Source of the DNA: Eubacterium limosum
Lineage (GTDB): Bacteria > Bacillota > Clostridia > Eubacteriales > Eubacteriaceae
Assembly (NCBI RefSeq): GCF_000807675.2
Contig: NZ_CP019962.1
Coordinates: forward strand, 3,817,157 to 3,881,156
Length of the DNA: 64,000 bases
Reading direction: 5' to 3'
Shown here piece by piece: positions 35,541 to 43,855 of this stretch. Below the pieces are notes generated by a model. It saw nothing but the letters and a program-made list of their open reading frames with translations. It was not told the origin of the DNA and searched no databases. The translations under genes and the position numbers were made by a program. Positions within the stretch are counted from its first letter, which is position 1. The number at the start of each line of letters is the position of its first letter.

Positions 35541-36086
35541 TCACGGTTTTAATGATTTGTGATAAACGGTATCCATTAAAACACTTTTACAGTACTCGAA
35601 ACGTTCCTCATCAATTGGGTCCGGATAGGTCATGACATAGAGCGGCAGCTCAGGCATGCCTGATCTCAAAGGCGGTTGATAGTACTCATACTGGTTAAGA
35701 TGAAAACCAAGATTTTTATAAAACTTGATCCTGCGTTTAGCATCCTCCTCGTTGGGATGCTCTACCTCTAAAAAAATCATCCGGTCATTTTCCTTAAAGT
35801 ATTCCTTGAATATCCGGCTTCCGATGCCACCGCCTCTTGCCTTCTCAGACACTGCAGCATGCTCGATAAAATCAAAATCGTCAAAAACCCAGACGCCCAA
35901 CAGCGCAATGGTTCTGCCCATATCGGTTCGTTTAATCAAAAGCTTATAATCAGGCTGCTCTAAAAGTGCTTTCTGCCCCTCATAGGAGCGTTTTTCAGTA
36001 TCTGGAAACGAAGCATCTAATATCTCAAAGGCTTCGTCAAAGGATGTCTCATCGGCTGTTTCAAAAAAGCTTTCTTCAGTCATCAT
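35541..36086 (-). CDS. GNAT-family N-acetyltransferase
   Basis: 181-residue acetyltransferase with the acetyl-CoA motif AVSEKARGGGIGSRIFKEY near residue 78 and a C-terminal IKFYKNLGFHLN strand. A ~35-residue tail (PDPIDEERFEYCKSV...) follows the fold. Substrate unknown. Two adjacent ATGs (36086, 36083) follow an AAGGGGAAA site; the second is better spaced. Monocistronic. Confidence 0.85.
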   Translation of the reverse strand: MMTEESFFETADETSFDEAFEILDASFPDTEKRSYEGQKALLEQPDYKLLIKRTDMGRTIALLGVWVFDDFDFIEHAAVSEKARGGGIGSRIFKEYFKENDRMIFLEVEHPNEEDAKRRIKFYKNLGFHLNQYEYYQPPLRSGMPELPLYVMTYPDPIDEERFEYCKSVLMDTVYHKSLKP

Positions 36087-36197
36087 TTTCCCCTTATGTA
36101 TTCACAAAATTTTAACACTTGTTACAGTATAACGAGGGATTATTAAAAACCCCTTAAATCCAATAGGATATACAGCATTCAAATTTTAGTGTGACTA

Positions 36198-36206
36198 TGA
36201 TATAAT
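36198..36206 (+). promoter_or_regulatory. Extended -10 promoter of the barnase-barstar genes
   Basis: TGATATAAT (36198-36206) is an extended -10 element about 30 bases before the barnase start; the -35 region is weak. The same element type precedes coaBC and the PBP gene. Confidence 0.45.
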
Positions 36207-36237
36207 TGATGCAAACTTTAAAGAAAGGAAATCATTA

Positions 36238-36699
36238 ATGCTAAAGCGTTTATTTAGAGCACTCCTGCCGCTATTGATGATCGCACTTCTGATAACAGGC
36301 TGCAGCAGCACATCATCAACAGGTACAGGCACTACCAGCGGCAATACCCCGCAAATTACAGAAAACGGCACCTACACCTCCAAGGAGGACGTCGCGCTTT
36401 ATATACACACATATCAGAAGCTACCCTCCAACTTCATTACTAAAAAAGAAGCTCAAAAGCTGGGCTGGGACAGCCAGAAAGGAAATCTGGATAAGGTAGC
36501 AAAGGGCAAAAGCATCGGCGGTGACCGGTTTGGAAACTATGATAAAAAACTTCCTGACGCTAAAAGCCGCAACTGGAAAGAGTGCGACATCAACTATGAA
36601 GGCGGCTACCGGGGCGCGGAACGGATCATTTACTCAAACGATGGTTTGATTTATTATACCGATGATCATTACAACAGCTTTGATGAAATTACATTTTAA
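36238..36699 (+). CDS. Barnase-family ribonuclease with a lipoprotein signal
   Basis: 153 residues. Residues 1-22 form a lipoprotein signal (LLITGC, lipidation Cys22); a Ser/Thr/Gly-rich linker (23-45) leads into a barnase domain (46-153). All catalytic residues of barnase have counterparts: Lys69 (K27), Glu115 (E73), Arg125 (R83), Arg129 (R87) and His144 (H102). It should cleave single-stranded RNA with purine preference. Classic barnase is secreted free; here the enzyme would stay anchored outside the cell. A barstar-like gene follows 14 bases later, supplying cytoplasmic immunity. Confidence 0.9.
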   Translation: MLKRLFRALLPLLMIALLITGCSSTSSTGTGTTSGNTPQITENGTYTSKEDVALYIHTYQKLPSNFITKKEAQKLGWDSQKGNLDKVAKGKSIGGDRFGNYDKKLPDAKSRNWKECDINYEGGYRGAERIIYSNDGLIYYTDDHYNSFDEITF

Positions 36700-36713
36700 A
36701 GGAGTGATTGAGC

Positions 36714-36983
36714 ATGAAAACTATTACCCTTGACGGTCAGCACATGGTTACCATCCAGGACACCCATACTTATATTGAAAAAAAGCTTAAAATTCATGAT
36801 TATTACGGCAAAAACCTTGATGCTCTCTGGGACGCCCTCACAGGCATCGGTACCAGCACCAGACTTGAAATAATTCATTTCAATGCCGCCGAAGCCCATC
36901 TGGGCCCTTATGCCGAAAAGCTGCGACAGGTATTGATGGACGCCGCTGTGGAAAACATATTTTTACAGGTTGTTTTTTTATAA
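36714..36983 (+). CDS. Barstar-family ribonuclease inhibitor
   Basis: 89-residue barstar fold, close to the 90 residues of the Bacillus protein. The binding helix YYGKNLDALWDALTG keeps the Asp/Trp/Asp residues equivalent to D35, W38 and D39, of which the two Asp plug the barnase active site. It has no signal and acts in the cytoplasm against mis-targeted barnase. The ATG at 36714 has GGAG; the gene follows the barnase with 14 bases between, so toxin and inhibitor share a message. Confidence 0.9.
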   Translation: MKTITLDGQHMVTIQDTHTYIEKKLKIHDYYGKNLDALWDALTGIGTSTRLEIIHFNAAEAHLGPYAEKLRQVLMDAAVENIFLQVVFL

Positions 36984-37000
36984 AGAAAGGTCACTAAAAC

Positions 37001-37414
37001 ATGAATTGGAATGACAATGTAGAACTTTTTATTCCTTCTAACATCACCTCAGCCATCGTCAATATTGACGGCACTGTTGAAACGCCAGAGCCTCCTGAAT
37101 ACACTGCGGAAACCCTGCCCAGGAAAAGCCGGAACGGCCGCGATTATATCATGGTCACTCTGCGTGACCACAGCATGTTTGACCGTTACTATAAAGACGA
37201 TATTCTAAATGTCTGCCTTCAGGAAACCTGCAGCGATGGCCAGGACGCACTGGTTCTTCTCGAAAATGGAAGCGTGCGGCTGCGCCGGATATGCATTACA
37301 GAGGATACGATCATCCTAAAGCCGCTCAACACCGAGTTTTATGAAGATGAGACCTACCCCAAAGAGACTATACAAATTTTAGGCGTTGTGGAAGGCGCCG
37401 TCCGTATCAATTAA
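37001..37414 (+). CDS. Orphan S24/LexA-like C-terminal domain protein without HTH
   Basis: 137 residues. From about residue 48 the sequence follows the S24 (LexA/CI repressor) fold: VTLRDHSMFDRYYKDDILNV contains the catalytic-Ser motif (Ser58), LVLLENGSVRLRRI the strand that normally bears the Lys, LKPLNTEFYED and ILGVVEGAVR the closing strands. The general-base Lys is replaced by Arg95, so self-cleavage is doubtful. There is no DNA-binding domain; residues 1-45 are of unknown fold. It follows barstar by 17 bases with an AAAGG site and may be cotranscribed. A non-enzymatic dimerisation or sensory role is inference. Confidence 0.7.
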   Translation: MNWNDNVELFIPSNITSAIVNIDGTVETPEPPEYTAETLPRKSRNGRDYIMVTLRDHSMFDRYYKDDILNVCLQETCSDGQDALVLLENGSVRLRRICITEDTIILKPLNTEFYEDETYPKETIQILGVVEGAVRIN

Positions 37415-37441
37415 AAAAGGCCGTTTGAAACGGTCCTGCGG

Positions 37442-37471
37442 GAGATGTGCAGCTGAGTACATCTCTTTTTT
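37442..37471 (+). terminator. Terminator after the barnase-barstar-S24 unit
   Basis: Stem GAGATGT/ACATCTC with a 10-base loop and TTTTTT, 28 bases past the stop of the S24-like gene. Confidence 0.75.
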
Positions 37472-37473
37472 AT

Positions 37474-37770
37474 CTAGTCTAAGGCTTTTTTTATTTCTTT
37501 AATCATCGCCATGGGCAATTCTGTAATATTGTTGACCTCCAGTTCGTTATGTGCGTTTTTAAACAGATACCGTGCAATGCAGATCTTATCATCCTCAGAC
37601 GCCCTCTGGATACGCTCAATCACCGGTGTTGTTGTAAAGGCGGCATATGCGGGATACGGAATGATTTCACCGGATCTTATAATAGCCATCATTTCGCCAT
37701 AATAACGTTCAGGATCAATGCAAGCTTTCTTCATAGGCTTGTCAACAAATTCATAATCTTTTTTATCCAT
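37474..37770 (-). CDS. Hypothetical protein, 98 residues
   Basis: I do not recognise a family. The protein is soluble, mixed alpha, with a hydrophobic core segment EIIPYPAYAAFTTTPVIERI and two likely C-terminal helices (KICIARYLFKNAHNELE; AMIKEIKKAL). The ATG has a strong GGAGGAAGGG site, which supports real translation. Monocistronic, convergent with the S24-like gene; its downstream hairpin is shared. Confidence 0.6.
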   Translation of the reverse strand: MDKKDYEFVDKPMKKACIDPERYYGEMMAIIRSGEIIPYPAYAAFTTTPVIERIQRASEDDKICIARYLFKNAHNELEVNNITELPMAMIKEIKKALD

Positions 37771-38007
37771 TACCCTTCCTCCACACTTCGTAATGATTAT
37801 AAATTATATCATAAATTCGCTTACTGGGCAAGGTCTCTGCGACACAACCCTTTTAAACGGTTTCTAAGCCCAGCTATTATTTTCTTTTTAAACCTTAATA
37901 AATTCTTAAGCAGCCATTAGACCTTCGCTTTATGGGTAAATCTATTCTTACATGATGTATTCATTACGGAATACAAATGATTTTAAACCACGAAAGCAGG
38001 TGTTTTT

Positions 38008-38853
38008 ATGTCAGAACGTAAAATAACCAAAACAGTAAAAGGGCAGCACGCCATTGACGGCGCAGGTGTTCATCTGGTAAGAGTATTGGGTAACAATGAC
38101 GTCCAGGATTTTGATCCTTTTTTAATGTTGGATTCCTTTGATTCAAAAAATCCGGACGATTATATAAAAGGTTTTCCCTTCCATCCCCACAGAGGCATTG
38201 AAACGGTCACCTATCTTATCGAAGGAGATATTGAGCATCAGGACAGCCTTGGCAATAAAGGCTCAATCAAATCTGGTCAAAGCCAGTGGATGACTGCGGG
38301 AAGTGGTATTCTTCATCAGGAAATGCCACAGCCTTCAGATCACATGCTTGGGCTTCAACTCTGGATTAACCTTCCGAAAGATGAAAAAATGGCCGATCCC
38401 GCTTATTTTGATATCACAGGCGACATGATCAGAATAAAGGAAAGTGATACAGCAGTGATCCGTGTGATTTCCGGTGAATATGAAGGTGTCAAAGGCGTAG
38501 AACCCCGTCACATTCAGGCAACTCTTTACGATGTTACAGTAAAGGCGGGAAAATCACTTACCCTTCCCACTAAAACGGAAGACAATGTCTTTATTTTCCT
38601 GATTCAAGGTGACGCAGTGATCGAAGGGAAAAATATTGATGAAAAGACGGCCGTACTGTTTGGCTCTGGTGATGCCATCACAGTTAAAGCTCCAGATGGA
38701 CAGGATTCCCGGTTTGTCTTTTTCTCCGGCAAACGTCTTGATGAGCCAGTCGCCTGGGGCGGCCCCATTGTTATGAATACCCGCGATGAGCTTATGCATG
38801 CTTTTGAGGAGCTGGAAGAAGGTACCTTTATTAAGCATAAAGCTATCCGTTAA
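38008..38853 (+). CDS. Pirin family protein
   Basis: 281-residue bicupin. The N-terminal cupin keeps the metal ligands in FHPHRGIETVTYLIEG and SGILHQE (His, His, His, Glu); the C-terminal cupin (about 170-275) lacks ligands, as in other pirins. Bacterial pirins act as quercetinases or as redox/metabolic modulators; the role here is unknown. The ATG follows AGCAGGTG. The 237-base region upstream (37771-38007) holds no other gene I can support. Confidence 0.9.
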   Translation: MSERKITKTVKGQHAIDGAGVHLVRVLGNNDVQDFDPFLMLDSFDSKNPDDYIKGFPFHPHRGIETVTYLIEGDIEHQDSLGNKGSIKSGQSQWMTAGSGILHQEMPQPSDHMLGLQLWINLPKDEKMADPAYFDITGDMIRIKESDTAVIRVISGEYEGVKGVEPRHIQATLYDVTVKAGKSLTLPTKTEDNVFIFLIQGDAVIEGKNIDEKTAVLFGSGDAITVKAPDGQDSRFVFFSGKRLDEPVAWGGPIVMNTRDELMHAFEELEEGTFIKHKAIR

Positions 38854-38864
38854 TCTGAAATCTG

Positions 38865-38902
38865 AAAAGGTGCTGGCAGCGCTTAAATGCCGGCACCTTT
38901 TT
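38865..38902. terminator. Bidirectional terminator
   Basis: Stem AAAAGGTGC/GCACCTTTT with an inner GGCA/TGCC pairing, between pirin and the convergent ABC operon. Confidence 0.8.
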
Positions 38903-38906
38903 GGGT

Positions 38907-39650
38907 TTAAAAGTCCTTTTTCCGCTTCCCTGTCCTGCGTACCATGATCACAGTGAAGAGCAAAACAAGACTCAGAACCATCGTGGAAACGATGGGATTA
39001 TAATAATCATATTTTGCCCCAGAGCTCCGATAATCAATGAGACTTAGGCCTGTGGTCAACGGCCACAAATTTACAAAGGTGGGGCTGTTTGCTGCCATAA
39101 TTCCCAGAAAGCCCATAAAAAAAGCCACGATGGTGCTGCCCAGATACCCTTTTCTAAAATAAGCTGTGACAACAAAAAGGGGCAGCACTGCGATGAAAGT
39201 AGTAATCCCGATGAGCATAAATTTAGAAAAATAGCTGAGCAGCAGTATACCTGTGATACTCCCGCCAACGCCCAGCATAAAAGCCGCGCCAATGGTCATG
39301 ATGTACTCAAAAAGCACTAAAAACTCAGTGACAATAGCGGTAATAATAAGCTTAGCTGCCAGCAGCTTTGATTCTGAAACCGGCACCATCAATACAGCGG
39401 GCATAGTGTGGTCTGTGAGTTCTCGCTTCAAAATAAAACCACCGATGAGTGTAATTGTAAAGGGCATTAACAGGGTCAGCCCATCCCAGAGCACAAAATC
39501 GGCTATCCCAGAAAAATCCATACCATAAAAACGCATACTCCATGCTTGGTATACTGCGATCATCACAGTTCCGAAGGTGGTAAATACTCCCAAAATTAAA
39601 ATATCATAGCGCTTAAGCTTGAGAATTTCTACCTTTATTAAAGTACTCAT
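38907..39650 (-). CDS. ABC-2 permease, lantibiotic-immunity type (CprC/MutG-like)
   Basis: 247 residues, six membrane helices of the ABC-2 type without a large outside domain, starting LIKVEILKLKRYDILILG, the amphipathic coupling helix typical of lantibiotic-protection permeases. Last gene of a five-gene minus-strand unit: response regulator, kinase, ATPase, two permeases. It follows its sister permease by 10 bases with AGGAGGG. CprABC of Clostridioides difficile has the same order; the substrate here is inferred to be a cationic peptide. Confidence 0.85.
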   Translation of the reverse strand: MSTLIKVEILKLKRYDILILGVFTTFGTVMIAVYQAWSMRFYGMDFSGIADFVLWDGLTLLMPFTITLIGGFILKRELTDHTMPAVLMVPVSESKLLAAKLIITAIVTEFLVLFEYIMTIGAAFMLGVGGSITGILLLSYFSKFMLIGITTFIAVLPLFVVTAYFRKGYLGSTIVAFFMGFLGIMAANSPTFVNLWPLTTGLSLIDYRSSGAKYDYYNPIVSTMVLSLVLLFTVIMVRRTGKRKKDF

Positions 39651-39660
39651 ATAATCCCTC

Positions 39661-40419
39661 CTAAACTTCCTGTCGTTTATAAATAAAGACGGCCAGCCCG
39701 ATCGAGGCCAGAGCTACTGCAATCAAACAGGCAAGCGATACCCCGGTTGGATACATAAGATAATGGTAAAATTCAATACTCTCCTGTGGCAGTCTTTCGA
39801 TATTCAAATTATGCTGCATGATAACAAGCTGAAAAACCGCCATCATGGGAAACATAATTTTTACACCGATTAAAAGAAGCGAAAAGCTGACGATGGCGTA
39901 AATAAAGGATATGATTACCGCAAAGATATATCCTTTTTTAAACAGCAGCATGATTGTAATCATAGGGGTGATGGCCAAAAATACAAACACAGCCAGCATC
40001 AGCGTATCCTGCACCGCTGTTATTCTGAACTCTGACAGTCCGCTGTTCAGCAGAAAAAAACTCAGAAGAATGCAGACCAACAGCCCTAAAAAACAGTAGA
40101 CCGCAGATAAGACCAGCAGTACTGTCATCTTGGATAGAACAAGAGAGGTTTTACTCACTGGCACCATTAAAATATTTTTGAGGGTGTCATAATCTTCCTC
40201 TCTGTAAAACAAAGTGGCCGCCGCAATACAAAGCACGCATGGCAGAAACAGCAAACCTCCGTAAACCAGCATACCCTGAAAAAGGTTTTGAAAGCCCAGG
40301 TTGTCACGAATACACACTATGCACCACGGAAACGGCACCAAAAGCGATGCCAGCAGGGTCAAAATAATAAATTTCTGCCGTTTGATTTTCATAAATTCGA
40401 CCTGTATCAGTCTAAGCAA
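39661..40419 (-). CDS. ABC-2 permease, lantibiotic-immunity type (CprB/MutE-like)
   Basis: 252 residues, six helices, opening with LLRLIQVEFMKIKRQKFIILTLL (coupling helix, then helix 1). I place the start at the TTG at 40417-40419 because GGAGGTGAG lies at the right distance within the end of the ATPase gene, giving an eight-base overlap. The longer frame would overlap the ATPase gene by about 60 bases. Forms the membrane part of the exporter with the next gene product. Confidence 0.85.
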   Translation of the reverse strand: MLRLIQVEFMKIKRQKFIILTLLASLLVPFPWCIVCIRDNLGFQNLFQGMLVYGGLLFLPCVLCIAAATLFYREEDYDTLKNILMVPVSKTSLVLSKMTVLLVLSAVYCFLGLLVCILLSFFLLNSGLSEFRITAVQDTLMLAVFVFLAITPMITIMLLFKKGYIFAVIISFIYAIVSFSLLLIGVKIMFPMMAVFQLVIMQHNLNIERLPQESIEFYHYLMYPTGVSLACLIAVALASIGLAVFIYKRQEV

Positions 40420-41335
40420 TCCCCTCACCTCCAGTAATTTTTTTAAAATAATCCTCGAGGGTTTCCTCACACAGATCCGACCGGCTCACTGCGATTTCAT
40501 TCATTATAAAGGCTTTATTAATCTCTGCGATATCCATGCTCGTGTCCAGCACCCTCATATTGTGGTCGTTCTCTATAACATAACATGTGATTCCGAAAAA
40601 CTCCTCCAGCACTCTGGCGGCTTTGGCAGTCGAGGAGACTCTAAAGGCAATGTAGCATTCGTTCTTTTTCTGCAAAGTAGCCAGACTGCTTTCCTCCAGA
40701 AGCACACCATTATGGAGTATGCCAATATCATCGGCCAGAAGCGCGATTTCTGACAAAATATGGCTTGATATCAAAATGGTTTTTCCACGTTCCTCACTTA
40801 GAAAACGGATAAACTTCCGGATTTCAGTAATGCCGATGGGGTCCAGTCCATTAGTTGGCTCATCGAGAATCAGCAGCTCGGGATCGTGTATGATGGCATT
40901 TGCGATTCCGAGGCGCTGTTTCATGCCCAGTGAGTATTTTGAAAAAAGCTTCTTATCATTATAGGGAAGCCCCACAAGCTCCAGCGCTTCCTTAACTGCA
41001 TTCAGACTTACTGTTCCTCTAAGCCTGGCAAACACATTAAGGTTTTCTGCTCCTGTAAGATTTGGATAAAAGCCTGGGGCTTCAATGATCGCACCAATAC
41101 GGGGATAAATGTCTTTCTGATGCGTCTCAACTCTTTGGCCGAAAATTTCAATTTCTCCTTTCGTTATACGGGTAAGGCCCATCATCATTTTCATAATCGT
41201 AGTTTTGCCCGCACCATTTCGGCCTAAAAGGCCATAAATCTTGCCCTGTCTTATATGAAGGTTGACACGATCTGCTACGGTTTGCTCCCCATAGATTTTG
41301 GTTAAATCTTTTGTTTGAATGATCAGTTTTTGCAT
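40412..41335 (-). CDS. ABC transporter ATP-binding protein, lantibiotic-protection type (CprA-like)
   Basis: 307 residues: Walker A GRNGAGKTT, Q-loop IIEAPGFYPNLTG (the Glu at this position is typical of lantibiotic-protection ATPases), signature YSLGMKQRL, Walker B LLILDEPT, H-loop LISSH. A ~90-residue C-terminal domain follows. The ATG at 41333-41335 has GAGGAGG; a longer frame has no such site. It is 87 bases downstream of the kinase gene. Confidence 0.9.
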   Translation of the reverse strand: MQKLIIQTKDLTKIYGEQTVADRVNLHIRQGKIYGLLGRNGAGKTTIMKMMMGLTRITKGEIEIFGQRVETHQKDIYPRIGAIIEAPGFYPNLTGAENLNVFARLRGTVSLNAVKEALELVGLPYNDKKLFSKYSLGMKQRLGIANAIIHDPELLILDEPTNGLDPIGITEIRKFIRFLSEERGKTILISSHILSEIALLADDIGILHNGVLLEESSLATLQKKNECYIAFRVSSTAKAARVLEEFFGITCYVIENDHNMRVLDTSMDIAEINKAFIMNEIAVSRSDLCEETLEDYFKKITGGEGIA

Positions 41336-41422
41336 CTGCTTTCCTCCTCGTTTTTTTCTACTTATCAGTATAGGAAAAACAGCTTGTATAACCATTGCCA
41401 AAACCTTGCTTTTTTCTAACTT

Positions 41423-42340
41423 TTAACACAAGGGCAGAGTAACAGTAAAAATGGTTCCCTGGCATAAAGCGCTGTCTGCCTGAATGGTTCCCCCGTTTGC
41501 CTGAACCAGTTCTTTTGTGATGGCCAGTCCAAGGCAGCTGCCCCCACCACTCCTCGATGTGTCACATTTGTACAGTCTTTCAAAAATATAGGGAAGCTGG
41601 TCGGGGACAATGCCGCTTCCATCATCTTTTACCCATAGCTTTATGCTGTTTTGAGTTCGCTCAACGCCGATTTCCAGCGCGGAACAGCCGCTGTGCTTTA
41701 CAGCATTTTGAATAAGATTATTCAGAATACGATTCCAAGAGCGTGCATCAATCCAAACCTTGTATTCTTCATCTGGAATATGAAACGTGTAATCAAGGCC
41801 GTTTTCCTCAAACAACGGAATCCAGCCAATGATCCCATCTCGGGTGAGCTCACATATGCCGCGCTCTTCAAAATAAAAATGATATTCCTTTGATTCCAGC
41901 TTGAACCAGTCAAAGAGAATGTCCACATAGTCCTTGAGATCATAAGCCTTTGACCAGACAATACCCAGATATCTTTTTCGCTCCTCTGCTTCTACCTTTC
42001 CGCTGTTCAGTACGTCTAAATAGCCGATAAGGGAAGTGAGAGGGGTACGGACATCGTGGGACAAACTGGTCATCAGCTGCCTGTTTGCCTTTTCATTTTT
42101 CTTCAGCGAAGCAATCTCACATTCACTGTTTTTGACAATTTTATTGATTTTATAGCACAGCTCTGCGGTCATATCCCCTTTTCTTGCTAAAATTCGTCGG
42201 TTAAAGTTGCCTACCTCGACCTCCTCAAGAATGGCACAGGCTTTTATCAAGCGCTTTTTAACTTTAAGTAGCAGGTTACACAGAATCAAAACAACCGCGG
42301 CAAGTACCAGACACAGGATGGTTAAAGCTGTGACGCTCAT
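41423..42340 (-). CDS. Sensor histidine kinase with a single membrane anchor
   Basis: 305 residues. One N-terminal hydrophobic helix (about 5-25) and almost no outside domain, then a linker, HisKA with SLSHDVRTPLTSLIGY and HATPase with N-box NLIQNAVKHS and DDGSGI. Such minimal kinases usually sense through the associated ABC exporter (BceS/CprK-like behaviour), which fits the downstream genes. Start overlaps the regulator stop by four bases. Confidence 0.9.
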   Translation of the reverse strand: MSVTALTILCLVLAAVVLILCNLLLKVKKRLIKACAILEEVEVGNFNRRILARKGDMTAELCYKINKIVKNSECEIASLKKNEKANRQLMTSLSHDVRTPLTSLIGYLDVLNSGKVEAEERKRYLGIVWSKAYDLKDYVDILFDWFKLESKEYHFYFEERGICELTRDGIIGWIPLFEENGLDYTFHIPDEEYKVWIDARSWNRILNNLIQNAVKHSGCSALEIGVERTQNSIKLWVKDDGSGIVPDQLPYIFERLYKCDTSRSGGGSCLGLAITKELVQANGGTIQADSALCQGTIFTVTLPLC

Positions 42341-43044
42341 AAAACAGCCCCTTTGTTAAAACGGTAACCCACCCCCCAGATAGTTTGGATATAAGCTGTC
42401 TCCTGCTCTTTTTTCTCAATTTTTCTTCGCAGCTTGCTGATATAAGCCATCATATTTCCATCATCAAAGGCATAATCCTCCTGCCATATCTGTGTGTATA
42501 GCTGTTTCTTCGTAAAAACCTGTCCAGGGTTTTTTGCCAGAAAATAAAGCAAGTCAAATTCTTTGTTCGTCAGCTCGATTCCTTTTTCCTGTACGCTGAC
42601 GCTTCTCTCCACCGGATTGATCAACAAACCGCCTTTAAAGATAAGGCTCTTTTCTTTGCAGGGATTTTCACGATTTAAGACAGTAAACCGCCGGATCAGG
42701 GATTCTACGCGGGCCATGAATTCATTGATGGAAAAGGGTTTTGTCAGATAATCATCTGCGCCGGTTTTCAGGCCCTGCACCTTATCATTCTCACTATCCC
42801 TGGCCGTCAGCATTAATACCGGAATACTTTTTGTTTTTCGGAGCTCGGAGAGAACAGCAAACCCGCTCATCTCGGGCAGCATCACATCCAGAATAACCAA
42901 TACGGCTTCTTTCTCATCCAGACGGTTTAGTCCCGCAGCCCCGGTATGGGCAGCACACACCTCGTAGCCCTCGCGCTCAAGGCATCTTAAAAGCAGGGAA
43001 CAAAGCTCCACATCATCATCAATTATCAATATTCTCTCTCGCAT
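42337..43044 (-). CDS. OmpR-family response regulator
   Basis: 235 residues: receiver (IDDDVEL acidic pair, phospho-Asp in VILDVMLPE, Lys in DYLTKPFS) and winged-helix output domain (TNKEFDLLYFLAKNPGQVFTKKQLYTQIW). The ATG at 43042-43044 has a GGAAG site; longer frames have none. It leads the unit with kinase and ABC exporter. Targets probably include the exporter genes. Confidence 0.9.
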   Translation of the reverse strand: MRERILIIDDDVELCSLLLRCLEREGYEVCAAHTGAAGLNRLDEKEAVLVILDVMLPEMSGFAVLSELRKTKSIPVLMLTARDSENDKVQGLKTGADDYLTKPFSINEFMARVESLIRRFTVLNRENPCKEKSLIFKGGLLINPVERSVSVQEKGIELTNKEFDLLYFLAKNPGQVFTKKQLYTQIWQEDYAFDDGNMMAYISKLRRKIEKKEQETAYIQTIWGVGYRFNKGAVL

Positions 43045-43226
43045 TTTTTCTTCCTCATTCATTAAGTTTAATTTCAGTATAATCCTGTCTCTCACGACAG
43101 ACAACTTAAAAATTCTTAAATTTAACCAACAGATTTATTAAGATTTTAACGCTGTTTGACTAGAAATTTCTGTTAATTTTAAACTAAATTGGTTATACTA
43201 AAATCAAACGTTAGAAGGAGGTCCCT

Positions 43227-43508
43227 ATGAAGGATCAAGAAATGGAAAAAGCCCAACAGGAAAAAGAGCCTGAAAAGAAAAACAACTTTAAAACAAAGAT
43301 TATTTTATATGTTGTAGGAATCGCCATTATTTTTGTCATTGGCATGGTTGTCGGCATTCGCTTTAGTTTTGCTGTTCAGTCCTCTGTTTTTTATCTGCAG
43401 CGAGCATTTACCTGGCTTATCTTTATTTTAATCATTCTGGCCATTATTGCCATCCCCATTGGCTGGAAGGTTTATAAATATCAGAAAGAAAAAGAGAAAA
43501 ACCAATAA
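43227..43508 (+). CDS. Small membrane protein with two helices, unknown
   Basis: 93 residues. A very charged N-terminus (residues 1-27, Lys/Glu-rich, including QQEKEPEKKN) precedes two hydrophobic helices (about 29-50 and 58-80) and a basic tail. No family recognised. The ATG has AGAAGGAGG, a strong site. It is divergent from the regulator gene at 43044 and could be a target or accessory of that two-component system, by position only. Confidence 0.65.
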   Translation: MKDQEMEKAQQEKEPEKKNNFKTKIILYVVGIAIIFVIGMVVGIRFSFAVQSSVFYLQRAFTWLIFILIILAIIAIPIGWKVYKYQKEKEKNQ

Positions 43509-43582
43509 TACCTGACTCGTCTGCTTTGTTCTCACCTGTTTTGGGTATGATTTATTTATACTTGAAAAAGGAGTGTTTGAAC

Positions 43583-43795
43583 ATGGACAAAACTACATTT
43601 TTAAAAGAATACCTCTCCGACCAGATGGTAAAAAACGCATTTAACGAAAATGGGCAGATAGAGGTAAATATTTTTGAGATTTTCTCGCAAAAGGATGTTC
43701 AGCAGGCAGCCGAAGCCCTTGGCTGTCAGGTTGATAACAATAATACGCCTATCGGCAGCTTTTGGATTTATGATCCTCAGCAAAAGAAGTCCTGA
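43583..43795 (+). CDS. Small hypothetical protein, 70 residues
   Basis: Unrecognised. Acidic, soluble, with an alternating helix and a short C-terminal strand (TPIGSFWIYDP). The ATG at 43583 has AAAGGAG; a longer frame through MFSPVL has no site. It has its own terminator immediately after the stop, which supports a real gene. Confidence 0.6.
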   Translation: MDKTTFLKEYLSDQMVKNAFNENGQIEVNIFEIFSQKDVQQAAEALGCQVDNNNTPIGSFWIYDPQQKKS

Positions 43796-43810
43796 CAGAC
43801 TTCTTTTTTT
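43784..43810 (+). terminator. Terminator of the 70-residue protein gene
   Basis: AAGAAGTC/GACTTCTT stem with a six-base loop overlapping the stop codon, followed by TTTTT. Confidence 0.75.
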
Positions 43811-43814
43811 GTAT

Positions 43815-43842
43815 CAAAAAAGCTGCGCAGCCGCGCAGCTTG
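43815..43842 (-). terminator. Terminator of the acidic repeat protein gene
   Basis: GC-rich stem AAGCTGCGC/GCGCAGCTT with a four-base loop and T-rich tail on the minus strand, 14 bases past the stop at 43856. Confidence 0.75.
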
Positions 43843-43855
43843 TATCTCTTAAGAA

